A stretch of 64,000 bases of DNA from Niebla homalea (taxonomy: Eukaryota > Ascomycota > Lecanoromycetes > Lecanorales > Ramalinaceae). Below, piece after piece: positions 11,452 to 22,827 of the stretch. The notes under the pieces were generated by a model. The model had not been told where the DNA came from. It saw only the letters and a program-made list of their open reading frames with translations, and made no database searches. The stretch covers positions 434,001 through 498,000 of the forward strand of contig JAHGAU010000024.1 in the NCBI GenBank assembly GCA_019925105.1, read 5' to 3'. Every line of letters begins with the position of its first letter. The stretch's first letter is position 1. The position numbers and the translations under genes were made by a program.

Positions 11452-14400
11452 TCAAGCCTTTGCAGGTTCTTGACTCATGTTGCCAGTCAATTCCGCGACC
11501 CGGGCTTTGATGCGGGCAACTCTGCTTTCGATGGCTTTGACTGGTGTTAGCATGCAACCTATGAGGGTTCAGGGATTTGCATCACTCACTCTCTTCCCCA
11601 CTCTCGTCACCGTCTCCTTCACTCTCACCGCTCTTTCTCCCAGCCGTAACTTGATCCTCGTTTCCTCGAGCTGCCCTTTCCGCTGCATTTTTGCGAATCT
11701 GTGCCCATCGGTTTTCGGGAGCACCGTTAGGCTGCGCATCTTCGCTCGTGGTTGAAACACTGGGCTCGTATGCTCCTCCCTTCGAGACAGGTGGATCGTA
11801 GTGGGCCCCCACAGGCTCGGACGTGGACGGGCGGGAAACCGTAGGCGAATCAGAAACATCTGCACGCTGTGTGTCTTCCACTGGCGCAAATGCCGGCTGA
11901 TCGAGGGGACCTTGGTCGAACTTGTGGAATTCAGTGTCCGCCTGACGTTCTTCATTACTGTCAACACGGGACAGACTGGCCTGAGAATATGTCCCATTGT
12001 GGATTGGTCTGGGCGGCTCTAATAGACCATTTCCTTGCGACTCAGGCATCGGAAGCGGTGGAGTCGAGTCCACTGGATGCTCCATTCTTCCCACACGGGA
12101 GAAACGTCGAGTCAGCGAGTTGGAATTTTGCTGTTGAGGCTTCGTATTGAGAGCTGCGCGAGCAGCAGCAGCTGCTAGCGGATCCGATGGGCCAGCCGGA
12201 GGGGGCGCAGGGGCTTTCTTTCTAAAAAGACCCTTAAAGTTACGCGCATCCTTCTTCTTGAGCTTGTTTCCGCTTCGCTTGCTCTCAGGTGAAGACTGTG
12301 GCGATAGATCGTTTGCTCGCTGATCTGTGACGGTGGTGGTCTGCTCCAGGGGTGCTCCTCCCATCTCGTTTCCGCGCTCTGGCAGAGGGACTTCAGCTGC
12401 GGCTGCAGCCGCTTCATTCGTCGGCTGACGTGGAGGCTCAATTGGTAAGGGAGCCGATGGGACAGGTGGTGGAGGACCCGAAGGAGCCTGCACCTTCTCT
12501 CCTGGAGTTTCAGCTGGTAGAGGCACCGCATCGGGCTTCCGCTCTTCTGGTGGGAATCCATAGTCTTGTACGGGAGGAGTATCTTTGGATATAGGGGGTG
12601 GTGGCTGAGGCGTGATCGAGCCATTTGTCGTTGCTCCAAAGACTCCAAGATCGGACGCAGATCCCTTCCCAGCAAAATTGTTGCCCAAATAAGCGGCACG
12701 AATAGCCTTCTTGTCGTAAGTGTTGGCCCACTTCATTGCTGGCGCAGCTTCGCTCATAATGACAGGCTGCAAGGTGAACACGCTGTTCGTCTTCGTAGAA
12801 GCAGCGTCGCCTGCTCTCCCTCTCCTGGGGGTTCTAATATCGTCCACACCGTCCTGCTGCTTCTGCTTCTCCTGCAATGCTGCTGCTGCAGCCTGTATCC
12901 TGGCATGCTGATCTGGCCCTATCGAAGTTTTGCTTGCCGGTGAGGCTTGGCTTGTCCGCTGAAACGGTTCAAATTTCGGCGGCTGTGTCTTTCGTCCCAT
13001 GGATTTGGTGCGGGAAACATTCCTTCTCTTTCCAAAAGTGAATCGGCCCTTCTTCTCAGCGATGTATGCCCCGATTTCCGGTTCAGGAGCAGCGCCTTGG
13101 ACCATCTCCTCAATGACGAGCCACGCGCCACCAATGGTGGTCTCAATCAGGGCACATCGTCCAAACATGGCCTTCCGGCCAAGGGTCTCTTCGCCAGCCA
13201 GGCTTGTGATCCAAACCCACCAAAAAGCATCGTCTAGTTCAATAGCATTGATACTCGCGAGCTCGCCCGGCTCCAGATCCGCGTCGTTTACTTTGCGAAC
13301 GTGAGATTGGGAACTTTTGCCTCGCGATGAATCCAGATCAATCGGCGGCAGAATCTTATCCGGTGGAAGTAGCAGAGGTCGCGGTGCAGGACTGGAGGCT
13401 TCATTCGCAAAGCCAGAACTGAGGAAGTCGGCCCACGAGGGTGTGGTTGGCCTCCCAAGATCATCATTCTTGGTGTGAGGTGCAGAACGCAATTTTTGAG
13501 GAGGCTTTCGAGTTCGGCCAACGGTGGAATCTGGCTCATCGTCGTATTCGCCTATGGCGCCGAACCCAAGATCCTCAAATCTGGACCATGAGGCATCACC
13601 GAGGCTCGTAGAAGCTTTGGTGGTGGAAACACCGGAGTCGTTGATGGATGAGATGCTTTTCATGACTCGGCGGCATTCGTCGCTCAGTGCCTGAACAGGA
13701 TCTTCGTAACTTGAGAAGGCCTGCAGCACTCGATCTTCGTCCCGATACTCGAAATTCTTAGCCCGACGAAGGAGAGCGAATGGGGTGGGAGAAACAGAGT
13801 CGACCACCATGACAACTTTGGAAGTGGCTTGATACGGCCCCTGCTCCGGCGGATATCGTGTCTCTTGCACGAGCGTCTGCAGCGATAGCGGCAGCGCTGA
13901 GATGCCATTGATACCTCGGACAGAATCAGGTGAGAGGGACCGAAGGTAAGCAAAGAACAGATGGCTTGTGGCGTCAGCAGCTCTAAACATTGTCAACGTG
14001 TTTCACTTCATGGGGGTGGTGCTGTGCCGTACTTTGCCCATGATCTGTATCCGCCGTCGAACCCATTCTTGGTATCCACTTGTTCAAATGCCCACCAACC
14101 AGCGAAGCGTGAGAGCTTGCGCCCAGCCATTCCGTTAGTCTTTCCATGTGCAGCAACAGCGGCCATGAGATCAAAGAAGTCGAAGATGATCTTCGTGCGG
14201 GCGTCTGATTCCACGCTAAGAGGGATGAATGTGGCAAAGGCGTCCCGAGCGAGGTTAGAATCTGTTATCGGGGTCAGATGATGTGGTGCATAGGACAACG
14301 CAGATTGCCTACCCTGCTCGCCGACACGGAAAAGCTCATAGGCCTCCCAAGAGACCACACCGCCGGCAAGACGACTCCAGCACCATTTCATGACACTACT

Positions 14401-14864
14401 AAGCACCTAAGAAATGTCAGGAATAATCCAGAGGGCCTGGGAGTGGCGCTCTGACCATTGGTTCGGTCAGCATCAACTCTTGCTCCAGGCGCTCTCCGAC
14501 GAGATGTGCTCCCTTCTCCATGCTGAAGAAATTGCGAACAAAAGTGCGGGCTGCGCTGGGGTCGGAGGCGGGCCTGAAAGGCAATAAGAAGAAAGGCAGG
14601 TCCAGGGCTGTTGTTGGGGTCAGCAGCAGGTAGGGCAGGCGGAATGGAATAGGCCATACCTCTTGACTTCATCTCGTGGGTACATGCCCGCAGCAACTCG
14701 TGAATCTCTTCGGGCTCGACCTCCTTTCGGGTCCAAGCATCATCCCAGTGGGGCTTGGGTGGAGGGGCGGGCACAGCGCCGTTGCTTGGAGGAGCTTTCT
14801 TCTTGGATTTTGAGGCTGCATTGCCAGTGTCCTTGCTCTTGAAAGCTTTGGAGAAGAAACCCAT
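11452..14864 (-). CDS. Msb1/Mug8-family cell polarity protein
   Basis: Six minus-strand exons (14864..14660, 14607..14456, 14406..14313, 14261..14033, 13982..11590, 11540..11452) total 3,162 nt, 1,053 residues, all in frame. The N-terminal 400 residues are the Msb1/Mug8 domain (formerly DUF1708). Characteristic stretches are MGFFSKAFKSKD, LDLPFFLLPFRPASDPSAAR, MKWCWSRLAGGVVSWEAYEL, TKIIFDFFDLMAAVAAHGK, and AADATSHLFFAYLRSLSPDS, which straddles a splice junction. The rest is Pro/Ser/Gln-rich and probably disordered, ending in a short coiled segment (IKAIESRVARIKARVAEL) reached through the last intron. Yeast Msb1 acts with Cdc42/Rho-GTPase polarity machinery at growth sites; a hyphal-tip role here is inferred from that. 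Confidence 0.87.
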
Positions 14865-17544
14865 GATTGCAAGGTCAATTACGTAGTGCGGTGAAGTTGG
14901 TGTCTCTGAGCATGCTGCAGGATGGCTGGAGAAAGGCTGGATGAATGGCAGAAGTCAGACCTGCGATCAAGATCGGCGTATCTGAAGGGGAACGATGGCC
15001 TCGTGGTGTCCTGGACAGGCGGTCCTCAAGATATAGGGGTCGCCAACGCACAAGTAGATTCGCGGGGGGAGGGAATTTGGTACAAAAGATCGTCGTACAG
15101 GTCTAATTTTGGGTCCTCAAAGGCCTGAAAAGGTGCTAAAGAGAGAGCCAAACGATGTAGATCAGGTATGGCAATGGGAAGGGAAAGAACCCTCATGTCG
15201 TTGTTCCTTCTTGTACTTTCCCTTTTCCTGGACGCATTTTCGTCTCCAAGTGTCGAGCGAGTCGATGATGGCAATTTACTTTAATTTCACGACTGCCAGG
15301 GGACCTGGACGCGTTTGGGGGGGAGCACTAGCTGTGCAAGTGATGATTGGTTCGTTGTGTTTTAGTAGCGGCTTCCTGCCCGCGAGACAATTGAAGCTGC
15401 CTCTTCCAGCCAGCCAAGCCACTAGCCTCACAGCAATCATTTCAACCCTTGTTGACTTGTTGTCTTTGACCAGCGAGGCGGTCCAAGTCTCCAAGTCTCC
15501 AACAGTCCGACTGCATTGCCTAAAGTCCTACTTGCTGCCTTTGCAATCGGGCGCCAATCGTTGAAGCATAGTTCTATCAAGTACATCAATACTCTCACAT
15601 CAGGACCAAGGCTTGGACTGCTTAACGCGCCCTGAAAGCATACATCATCTGTGCAACGCACCTACCCGATTTTCGCCGACCCTGCATCGATATTCCATGT
15701 GCCAGCGCCTTGTGCTCAACAATCAGCGGCCGGCCCGTTTTAAGGTTATGACGTGTGGAGCCCTACTTCACGTCTCTTCTCGGTCTTGTGGCATGTTCTT
15801 GCCATAGCACTGACGACGGAGGAGCCAGCTACTTCGTCTCAAGATCTCCGATAACACAGCCAGGACCACAATCCTCCAAAGAACAACATCTCATACGAGC
15901 AAAAATCTTGACGTAAGCTTGTGTCTCTGCCGATGAAGCATACAATCTAGCAAAGAGCATTTGGCAAGCAGTCAGCTTAACAATATCTCTCACAGCACGC
16001 CATTGTCTACATGGACCTATACTTCCAAGAGCCTTCTGACTCGATAGACGATTACGAAGAGGACGAACAACTCCGTGCGCTTATAGGGTCTTGCATACAG
16101 ATCTGAGACTTTCCATCTCATGAGATTTCCCCGATAGGCAATCCGTCAGGGTTGAGCATTCACTTTCCTTGGCCCCGTATATTGGCTAAGGCTGGAAACA
16201 TTCGGCGAATCCTTGTGAATGAAAACACTCGCAAAGCATCTATCACCAGATGCTCTGTGCAGGAATGGAGCTTCATCTATCATCAGTTTACAGAAACCAT
16301 GTCACCATCATTGCGCGTCACAATCTGAATACTAACGACTATCTACAGATCTGGACTGTCTCTTCTGTTCATAGGCCACAAGCGTTTCAAACCCTGAGAA
16401 AATTCGTGATAAGATCCAATCGTGCATGATGATCTGATGAGCGCTTCATAATTGCAGAGTTGCTTGACTGGTGTTTTAAGATTATTTGATCAAGGCATGA
16501 TGCAGTCATGTTTGTGAAGATGTCAAAAGTCAATCGCACATGTGCCTGGAACATCTTGAAACACGAAACAGATCTCTATTTGTGACGTAGGATTTGTTGT
16601 CTAAATGTGGCATCGCAATTACAGTCATGCAGATTAGACTGACATGATTAAGAAGCTGAGCTGTGCTGGCTGGACAACGGTCCTTTCTGTTGGTTTACAT
16701 AGGCCGATTGCCCCAGCTGTGTGGGAAAGGCAACAAAAAGATTAGATATGCAGAGTCAGCTTGACAGCATGAAACGTCAATCATCTCTCCACAGCTCCAC
16801 TACAGCATAGCAGCTATCCTTGTTCTGACCCTGATGAGTTTTGAAGGCCCTCGGCCCCCAACTTACCCCACTCCCACTGCATATACAGTACTTGTTGTAT
16901 TACTTGTATGGAGCATGAGCACAGACGATTATTGATATGACTAGGATCATGACTTGGCCCGCAAAAGCCCCAATGTATTTCCTGAGATCCGGAGAATGGC
17001 CCGTTCGAAGCAAGCCACATTGCCAGCGAGGACTTGGATATGGTAAAACGCCCACGGTCCACAGGGCACAGGGTTTTCTGGCGCATCGCATCTAGTATTC
17101 GCTGACGGCTGAAACGCTGGACGCCTGGACCAGCACAGGAATGCTAAGTATAGGTCAATTAGTCTCAATTGAAAGCTCCTAAATTACCCACAATTAGATT
17201 AGGGTGGTCAGGAAGTTTTTCTAATAATTCTCCTCTCGCCTTCTCCCCACTCTCCTGGTGCTCCTTTAAATAGAATCATGAACTGCAGCTACCATAAATA
17301 ATTTGGATATAATATCATCATTGTTTACCTCGAGCTCCCCAAGACCATCTTGGAATCTATAGAACTCCATTGATCTGGGCAGAAGGAGGCAGTGACTAGC
17401 GACCGCCTCCTGACCGTTACCGTTTGCGATACTTTTCTATCTGAAACTTCTTCAGCCCCCGGACTGTGACCACCGAATCCCCACAAGACACTTGCTGTCT
17501 TCCTACAGCCTTGACACTGTCACCTTTCCTCTACCATCGCCATC
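14865..17544. other. Long gene-free region upstream of the RlmA-like gene
   Basis: These 2,680 bp hold the upstream regions of the Msb1-family gene (minus) and the MADS-box gene (plus). ORFs are short, overlap on both strands and show no family content; one short ATG ORF at 16011 is 32 codons. A TTTAAAT box near 17264 and a pyrimidine-rich stretch just before 17545 suit a promoter or leader. A long regulated leader or a non-coding transcript is possible; nothing in the sequence proves either. Confidence 0.5.
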
Positions 17545-19419
17545 ATGGGCCGCAGAAAGATTGAGATCAAGGCCATCAAAGATGATAGGAATCGCTCAGT
17601 GTACGTTAGCCCAATCTCTTTGTCCGCCGCGCAAATGCGCTTGCCCTCCACCACCTCTACCGACGCTGGTCGACCTCAAGCATCCTGGCATGAACTTTCA
17701 CTTCGGGGCCTCTTTCCTTTGAGGCAGATGGACATACTCTCAGTGCTGACGTTCACCCGTGCAGGACGTTCTTGAAACGCAAGGGTGGTCTTTTCAAGAA
17801 GGCACACGAACTCTCTGTCCTCTGCTCCGTCGACGTAGCCGTGATTATCTTCGGTCATAACAAAAAGCTCTATGAATACTCATCTGGAGACATCAACGAT
17901 ACCATACAGAGATTCTCATATGTTGGTCCCCAGCAAGTTCATTCGCGAGGAACAAGGCTGAATTGAGAGATAGTACCAAGGACCACATGAGCACAAAGGG
18001 CCTGGCGACTTCAGTGGTGGCATGGACGATGACGATGACGACGATATGGGTAGTCCACCTATGGAAGACACCATGCAGCGTCAGGGCAGCCTTGCTCCCC
18101 ACCTTCAGCAACAAGGCTACATACGTGCGACTACCGCGACCCCGCCACCCATGCCGAATGGGCTTCCATACCACCAAAGACAGCACACGCCACAGCCTCA
18201 GATGATCTCGCGGCCGGGCTCGAGTCATGGAATCCGACGAGGAAGCAACAACCTCGGTCCAGGGCCATCTCATCTCCACCAGGTCAGCCAAGCACCCAAT
18301 GCCAACGGATATACATACATGCGCACTCCGCCCGTACACAATTTTGCAGCTGCACAGGGCATGCCAGCTGCCCCTCACCATGTCCAGCATAATCCTGCCT
18401 CGCAACAGTATTACAACCAGATGCAACACCCTGCACAGCATGCCTTCATCCAGGAGCAGAGGCGCCAGTCTGTTCCTCCTGCCTTCCCACCGCAGATCAA
18501 TCGCCAGGCAGACGCGCCTTCCACTGTGCCATCTCCGCCACAGCCCGAAGAGCAGCGAACGCAAGACGATCAATCCAACAGATTGCAGCAACCCAAAGCA
18601 ACCAAGTCACGCAGTATATTCACCCCTATCGATGACAGTCGATCATTGCTCGCCCAGCATTGGGGTACGGGACGGACAACTTCAGAAAGCAGGGCCGAAG
18701 TAAAGCGCGAGAGTGAGAGTCAGATGTCTCGCTTGAATGTCATGGAGACTCAGCCACAACAGCCTTCAAAGATGCCGTCTCCGCCCACAAGACCCCAACA
18801 ACAGACGCCAGTACCCAGGAGGACCAACTCTGGTGAATTCGCACCACCAATGAGAACGGACAGCGCGGCAGGCGCCAAGAGACCGAAGCTCAAGGTGCAC
18901 ATTCCGGAAGAGCAATCTGAGACGGAGAGTACGGAAGATTCGTCTAAGAATCAATCGGAAAGCAAGAACGAGACGCCGGCCAAGACGAATACGGAGAATA
19001 GCCATTCATCGGGTACTGGGGTGGTGCTGCCACCTCCTTCACCCAGTGCCAGCGCGATACTAAGCGCGGGAGCGTCAGGGCCGCCGAATCCTTTTGCGCG
19101 ACCGCTACCGCCGTCTGGGGCGCAACAGCATAACAACGCAGCCTTCGAACGGAATCGCAACGAGGATACCCCGATATCGGCGTTGCCCTCAAGATTTGTC
19201 GCCGATGGATTGCTTCCGTCTCCATCATCCTTTTACCCAGAATGGGGCTTTGGCCGGTCAGGAGGGGAAAGCGCCAACATCCTACCGAGTCCACTGAATT
19301 TCCAGACGCCAGTCAACAGCAATGGACCGAATTTCGGTCGGGATGACGAGGCTGAAAGAAAGCGGAAAAGTCCGGAGGGCGAAGGGCAGGAACCAAGCAT
19401 GAAGAGGGTAAAGACCTGA
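17545..19419 (+). CDS. rlmA: MADS-box transcription factor, RlmA/Rlm1-Smp1 type
   Basis: Exons 17545..17600, 17765..17921 and 17974..19419 give 552 residues. The first 57 residues are a complete SRF/MEF2-type MADS domain ([55 protein letters not shown]), followed by the fungal signature [19 protein letters not shown] and an acidic run. The rest is Gln/Pro/Ser-rich, with a C-terminus ending KRVKT. This arrangement matches Rlm1 of yeast and RlmA of filamentous fungi, the nuclear effector of the cell wall integrity MAP kinase (Slt2/MpkA). The last intron has a weak donor, GTTGGT (17922), chosen because it gives the family-like [14 protein letters not shown]. The 2.7-kb upstream gap suggests complex control. 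Confidence 0.9.
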
Positions 19420-20074
19420 GTATTTCGATTCTAAATTCAGGCATTACAACAGTAGCCATTTGATGAGGATATGATTGTATCTCAGAGGGTCGTCAATTAA
19501 CCATCACTTCCCATCCTGAAGAGTAAGTCTTGGTATATCTGTACTCACTGGAGCGAATTACCATTTTGCCGAAATGTGTTCTCTTTCGTATAAAGTTCTC
19601 CTTGGATATCAAAATTGCTCGATCGATCGCATCTTGACTGCAACTTTCTATCGCGGATTGCGTACTTTTGAGCATGAGCATCATTAGGCAAGTGTACTTT
19701 GCGGCAGTTGCAGCAGACTTGGGCGGACTTTCGTGGCTTGGCCGAAAGCCGAGCGCTGCAAACGGACGAGGCGGAGGCGGATCTAACGGGTTTGTAGGGT
19801 TCTGACAGTTGCCGTTAAGATCTCCCTAGCTACTAGCGCCAAGATCGACTCATAAATATTTAATGCGTTAAGAGTATCTCAGTTTCGACTCTTTTCAACC
19901 TGGAATGCGCAACGCCCCATTGAGATACGACCAGTACCGAGCGAAGGATATCATCTCCTCTCTATTTTCACCAATGCTATGACTCTGCCTCCATAACCCA
20001 GAAATCCTCAGCCACCACACCGAGCCCACATCTCCGTGCGCGGCGCCCTCCGTGAGGCACTTGCGGATCTAAGC
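19420..20074. other. Intergenic region
   Basis: These 655 bp lie between the MADS-box gene and the DHA2 transporter, both on the plus strand. No supported ORF. A CATAAATATTTAATG stretch near 19850 could serve as a TATA element for the transporter. Confidence 0.45.
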
Positions 20075-22234
20075 ATGGATCCAGTTCAAGGGGACTCCCC
20101 ATCTCAAGTCGAGAAATCTCAGTCCGAAGCGCCGTCGACGTCATTACCACAAATCGCAAACGGACCAACAGTACATGCATCGGCCACCATGCCTGAGCAT
20201 GATACACATCAGGACCTTTCCACTCCATCGGATGTTGAAGCTGCCCCAGAGAAGGAGGAAGTCAAAAATGAAGAAGCACAGAGAAGCCCCCTCAAGACGG
20301 GCCTTATCATGGCCTCGTTATGCGTGCGCCAGACCTTGCGATACATCTCCAGAATCATCGGAAAGGCTGACGGATGTCACAGATTGCTGTCTTCCTCGCC
20401 GCCCTCGATACCGTTCGTGGACAGCGCTTCCTCCCCACGTGTTCGTCGTTAACAGGTCGATAGACAATCGTTACCACCGCTATTCCCACTATTGCCGAGG
20501 TCTTTACCCTCTCCGAGGCCGACTATACCTGGGTTGGGTCCTCCTTTCTTCTCGCAGCAGCCGCGGCGGTTCCCACCTGGGGCAAGTTCAGTGATATCTG
20601 GGGTCGCAAGCCCATCTTGCTCTTAGCGAACACTGTCTTCTTCTTCGGCTCCTTAATCGCCGCTCTTAGTATAAACATCCAGATGCTGCTCGCAGGACGA
20701 GTGATCCAGGGTGTAGGGGGTGGAGGCCTGATCATCTTGGCCAACATCTGTATCAGTGATCTATTCAGCCAGAGGTGAATGTTCTTCCCGGGGACCTCGA
20801 ACCTTTGGGTAGCCCTGCTAACGTAGGCGTGCAGGGAGCGAGGCAAGTATTTTGGTATGATTGGAGGCGTCTGGGGCCTTGCCAGTGCCCTTGGGCCCGT
20901 CTTGGGCGGGGTGTTCACCGAAAAGGTTTCTTGGAGGTGGTGCTTCTACATCAATTGTCAGTCAGAGCCTCCGATCGAGAGAGAGAATCCGGCTGACCAG
21001 TATGGAAGTGCCCTTCGACGGACTCGCATTCGTCATCATCCTGCTTCTTCTTGACATCGAGGTACCCAAGACTCCTGTGATTGCTGCACTCAAAGCTATC
21101 GACTGGATTGGCGTCATCACTATATCCGGAGGGACTGTGATGTTCCTCCTCGGGCTTGAATATGGGGGCGTGACATACCCCTGGAACTCTGCTGCAACCA
21201 TCTGCCTCATCGTGTTCGGCCTCGTCACAATAGGACTCTTTTTCGTCAACGAGTGGAAGTTCGCCAAGTACCCAGTGATGCCGCTTCGACTTTTCAAATA
21301 TCGATCCAACGTCGCCTGCTTAGTGGTGTGCTTCATCCAAGGCATGGTCTTCATCTCCGGCGCTTATTTCCTACCACTGTATTTCCAAGCGGTGCTTGGC
21401 GCGACCCCGATCTTGAGTGGAGTCTACCTTTTCCCTTATGTTTTGTCGCTTTCATTCACCTCTATAGTCGGGGGGGTTTTCATCAAGAAGACCGGCAAGT
21501 ACCTGCCTCCGATATGGTTCGGGATGATCTTCATGGCCATCGGTTTCGGCCTCTACATCGACATCCCCGCCACCCGTACCTGGGGCCGCATCTTCCCATT
21601 CCAGATAATCGCTGGCTTTGGTGTGGGCCCCAACTTTCAGGCTCCGTTGATCGCGCTCCAGACCAAAGTCGCCCCCCGTGACATCGCCACAGCCACAGCC
21701 CTGTTCGGCTTCATGCGAAACCTCGCGACCTCCATCTCCGTCGTCATCGGCGGCGTCATCTTCCAGAACCGCATGATCGCTCATCAGGATATGCTGCGGG
21801 CAGCGCTACCTCCTGATACGGCCATGAAGCTCGGCAGCGGTAATGCTGGCGCCTCCACCGGATTGGTGAATTCTCTCCCCCCAGATCAACGGACGGTGGT
21901 GAGGCAGGCTTATACGGATTCCCTGCGGGATATCTGGATCTTCTTCGTGGCCATCGCTGTCGTCGGTGTGTTCGCCTCCTTCGCGATCGGCAACCAGAAG
22001 CTCAGCAAGGAGCACCAGACCTACAAGGGTGGGCTCGCGCAGGAGGAGAAGAACCGGCAGGAAGATTTGGTCCTGGATGCGCAGAAGAAGCTCGACAAGG
22101 AGGAGCGGAGGAGAAGTCGGAAGAGTCAGGATCTGGGGGCTAGCGATCTCGCGGTGAATGCGGACAGCCGGCGAAAGAGTCGGCAAAGCCAGGATCTGAA
22201 CCGTGCGGCTGGCATTGTGGAGGAGAAGAGTTGA
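20075..22234 (+). CDS. Major facilitator superfamily transporter, DHA2 (14-TM) type
   Basis: Five exons (20075..20323, 20383..20412, 20464..20774, 20835..20956, 21009..22234) give 645 residues. Exon 2 is 30 nt and encodes [10 protein letters not shown], half of the family signature completed by exon 3 as [14 protein letters not shown]. Other signatures are [28 protein letters not shown] (helix 2 and motif A) and [16 protein letters not shown] (motif C). Fourteen hydrophobic segments are consistent with the drug:H+ antiporter-2 family, which includes toxin exporters and vacuolar basic amino-acid transporters. The first 75 residues and the last 80 (two RKSxxSQDL repeats) are hydrophilic. There is no biosynthetic cluster beside it, so the substrate is open. 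Confidence 0.88.
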
Positions 22235-22827
22235 TGTCCACCTTGCGACGTTACCTTACCATACTCGAGCAATGGGACTTACTAATAGCGGCCCCCCCCC
22301 AATGATTCGGATGGATGAGGATGGCCATGGAAATGACTGGCTAGACGACGACAGCTGCATAGGTGATCTGCATGATTTTCCCCCACGTTTTCGGAAGTGC
22401 TGCACTGCATGGGAAAGGAGAAAAGCGCAGTATTTTGACCAGCATAACTACAGCGTTTGGCATATCGGTATTGTATTTTACATTTTGAACTCAATGATGG
22501 TTTAGACAAGCCTCCTCCTACATGGCTAAGCGATTGAAATAAAAAGTCGATTCGTCCACGCTTCATATGACAATCGGAAAGATCAATCTTCACGATAAAT
22601 GATGGGTTGAATATTGTATATCATTGCATGCGCTTGCACAAACAAGAGAGTAGTAGTAGTAGTAGACACATGCGTGATATCAATTGCCCTACCTACTCTC
22701 ATGTAATAATATCCATGCGTCCATCCATTCCCCTCCTGACGCTGGAAAGGCTCCTCCGATGCAGTGCACAACCCATCATCCTCGATATCCTCCATAACAA
22801 CAACCGGGGGAGGTTTGGACAGCTCCA
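22235..22827. other. Convergent intergenic region with short repeats
   Basis: These 593 bp lie between the stop codons of the DHA2 transporter and alanyl-tRNA synthetase. They contain a nine-C run near 22293 and a (TAG)n microsatellite at about 22647–22662. No gene is supported. Confidence 0.5.

Noticed and set aside
16011..16106. 32-codon ATG ORF (MDLYFQEPSDSIDDYEED...) in the gap before rlmA
   Set aside because: Too short and isolated, with no recognisable motif; noted only as a possible uORF if the leader is long.
17893..18591. 232-codon minus-strand ORF inside the MADS-box gene
   Set aside because: It is antisense to the Gln/Pro-rich exon and has no family content; it results from the codon bias of the sense strand.
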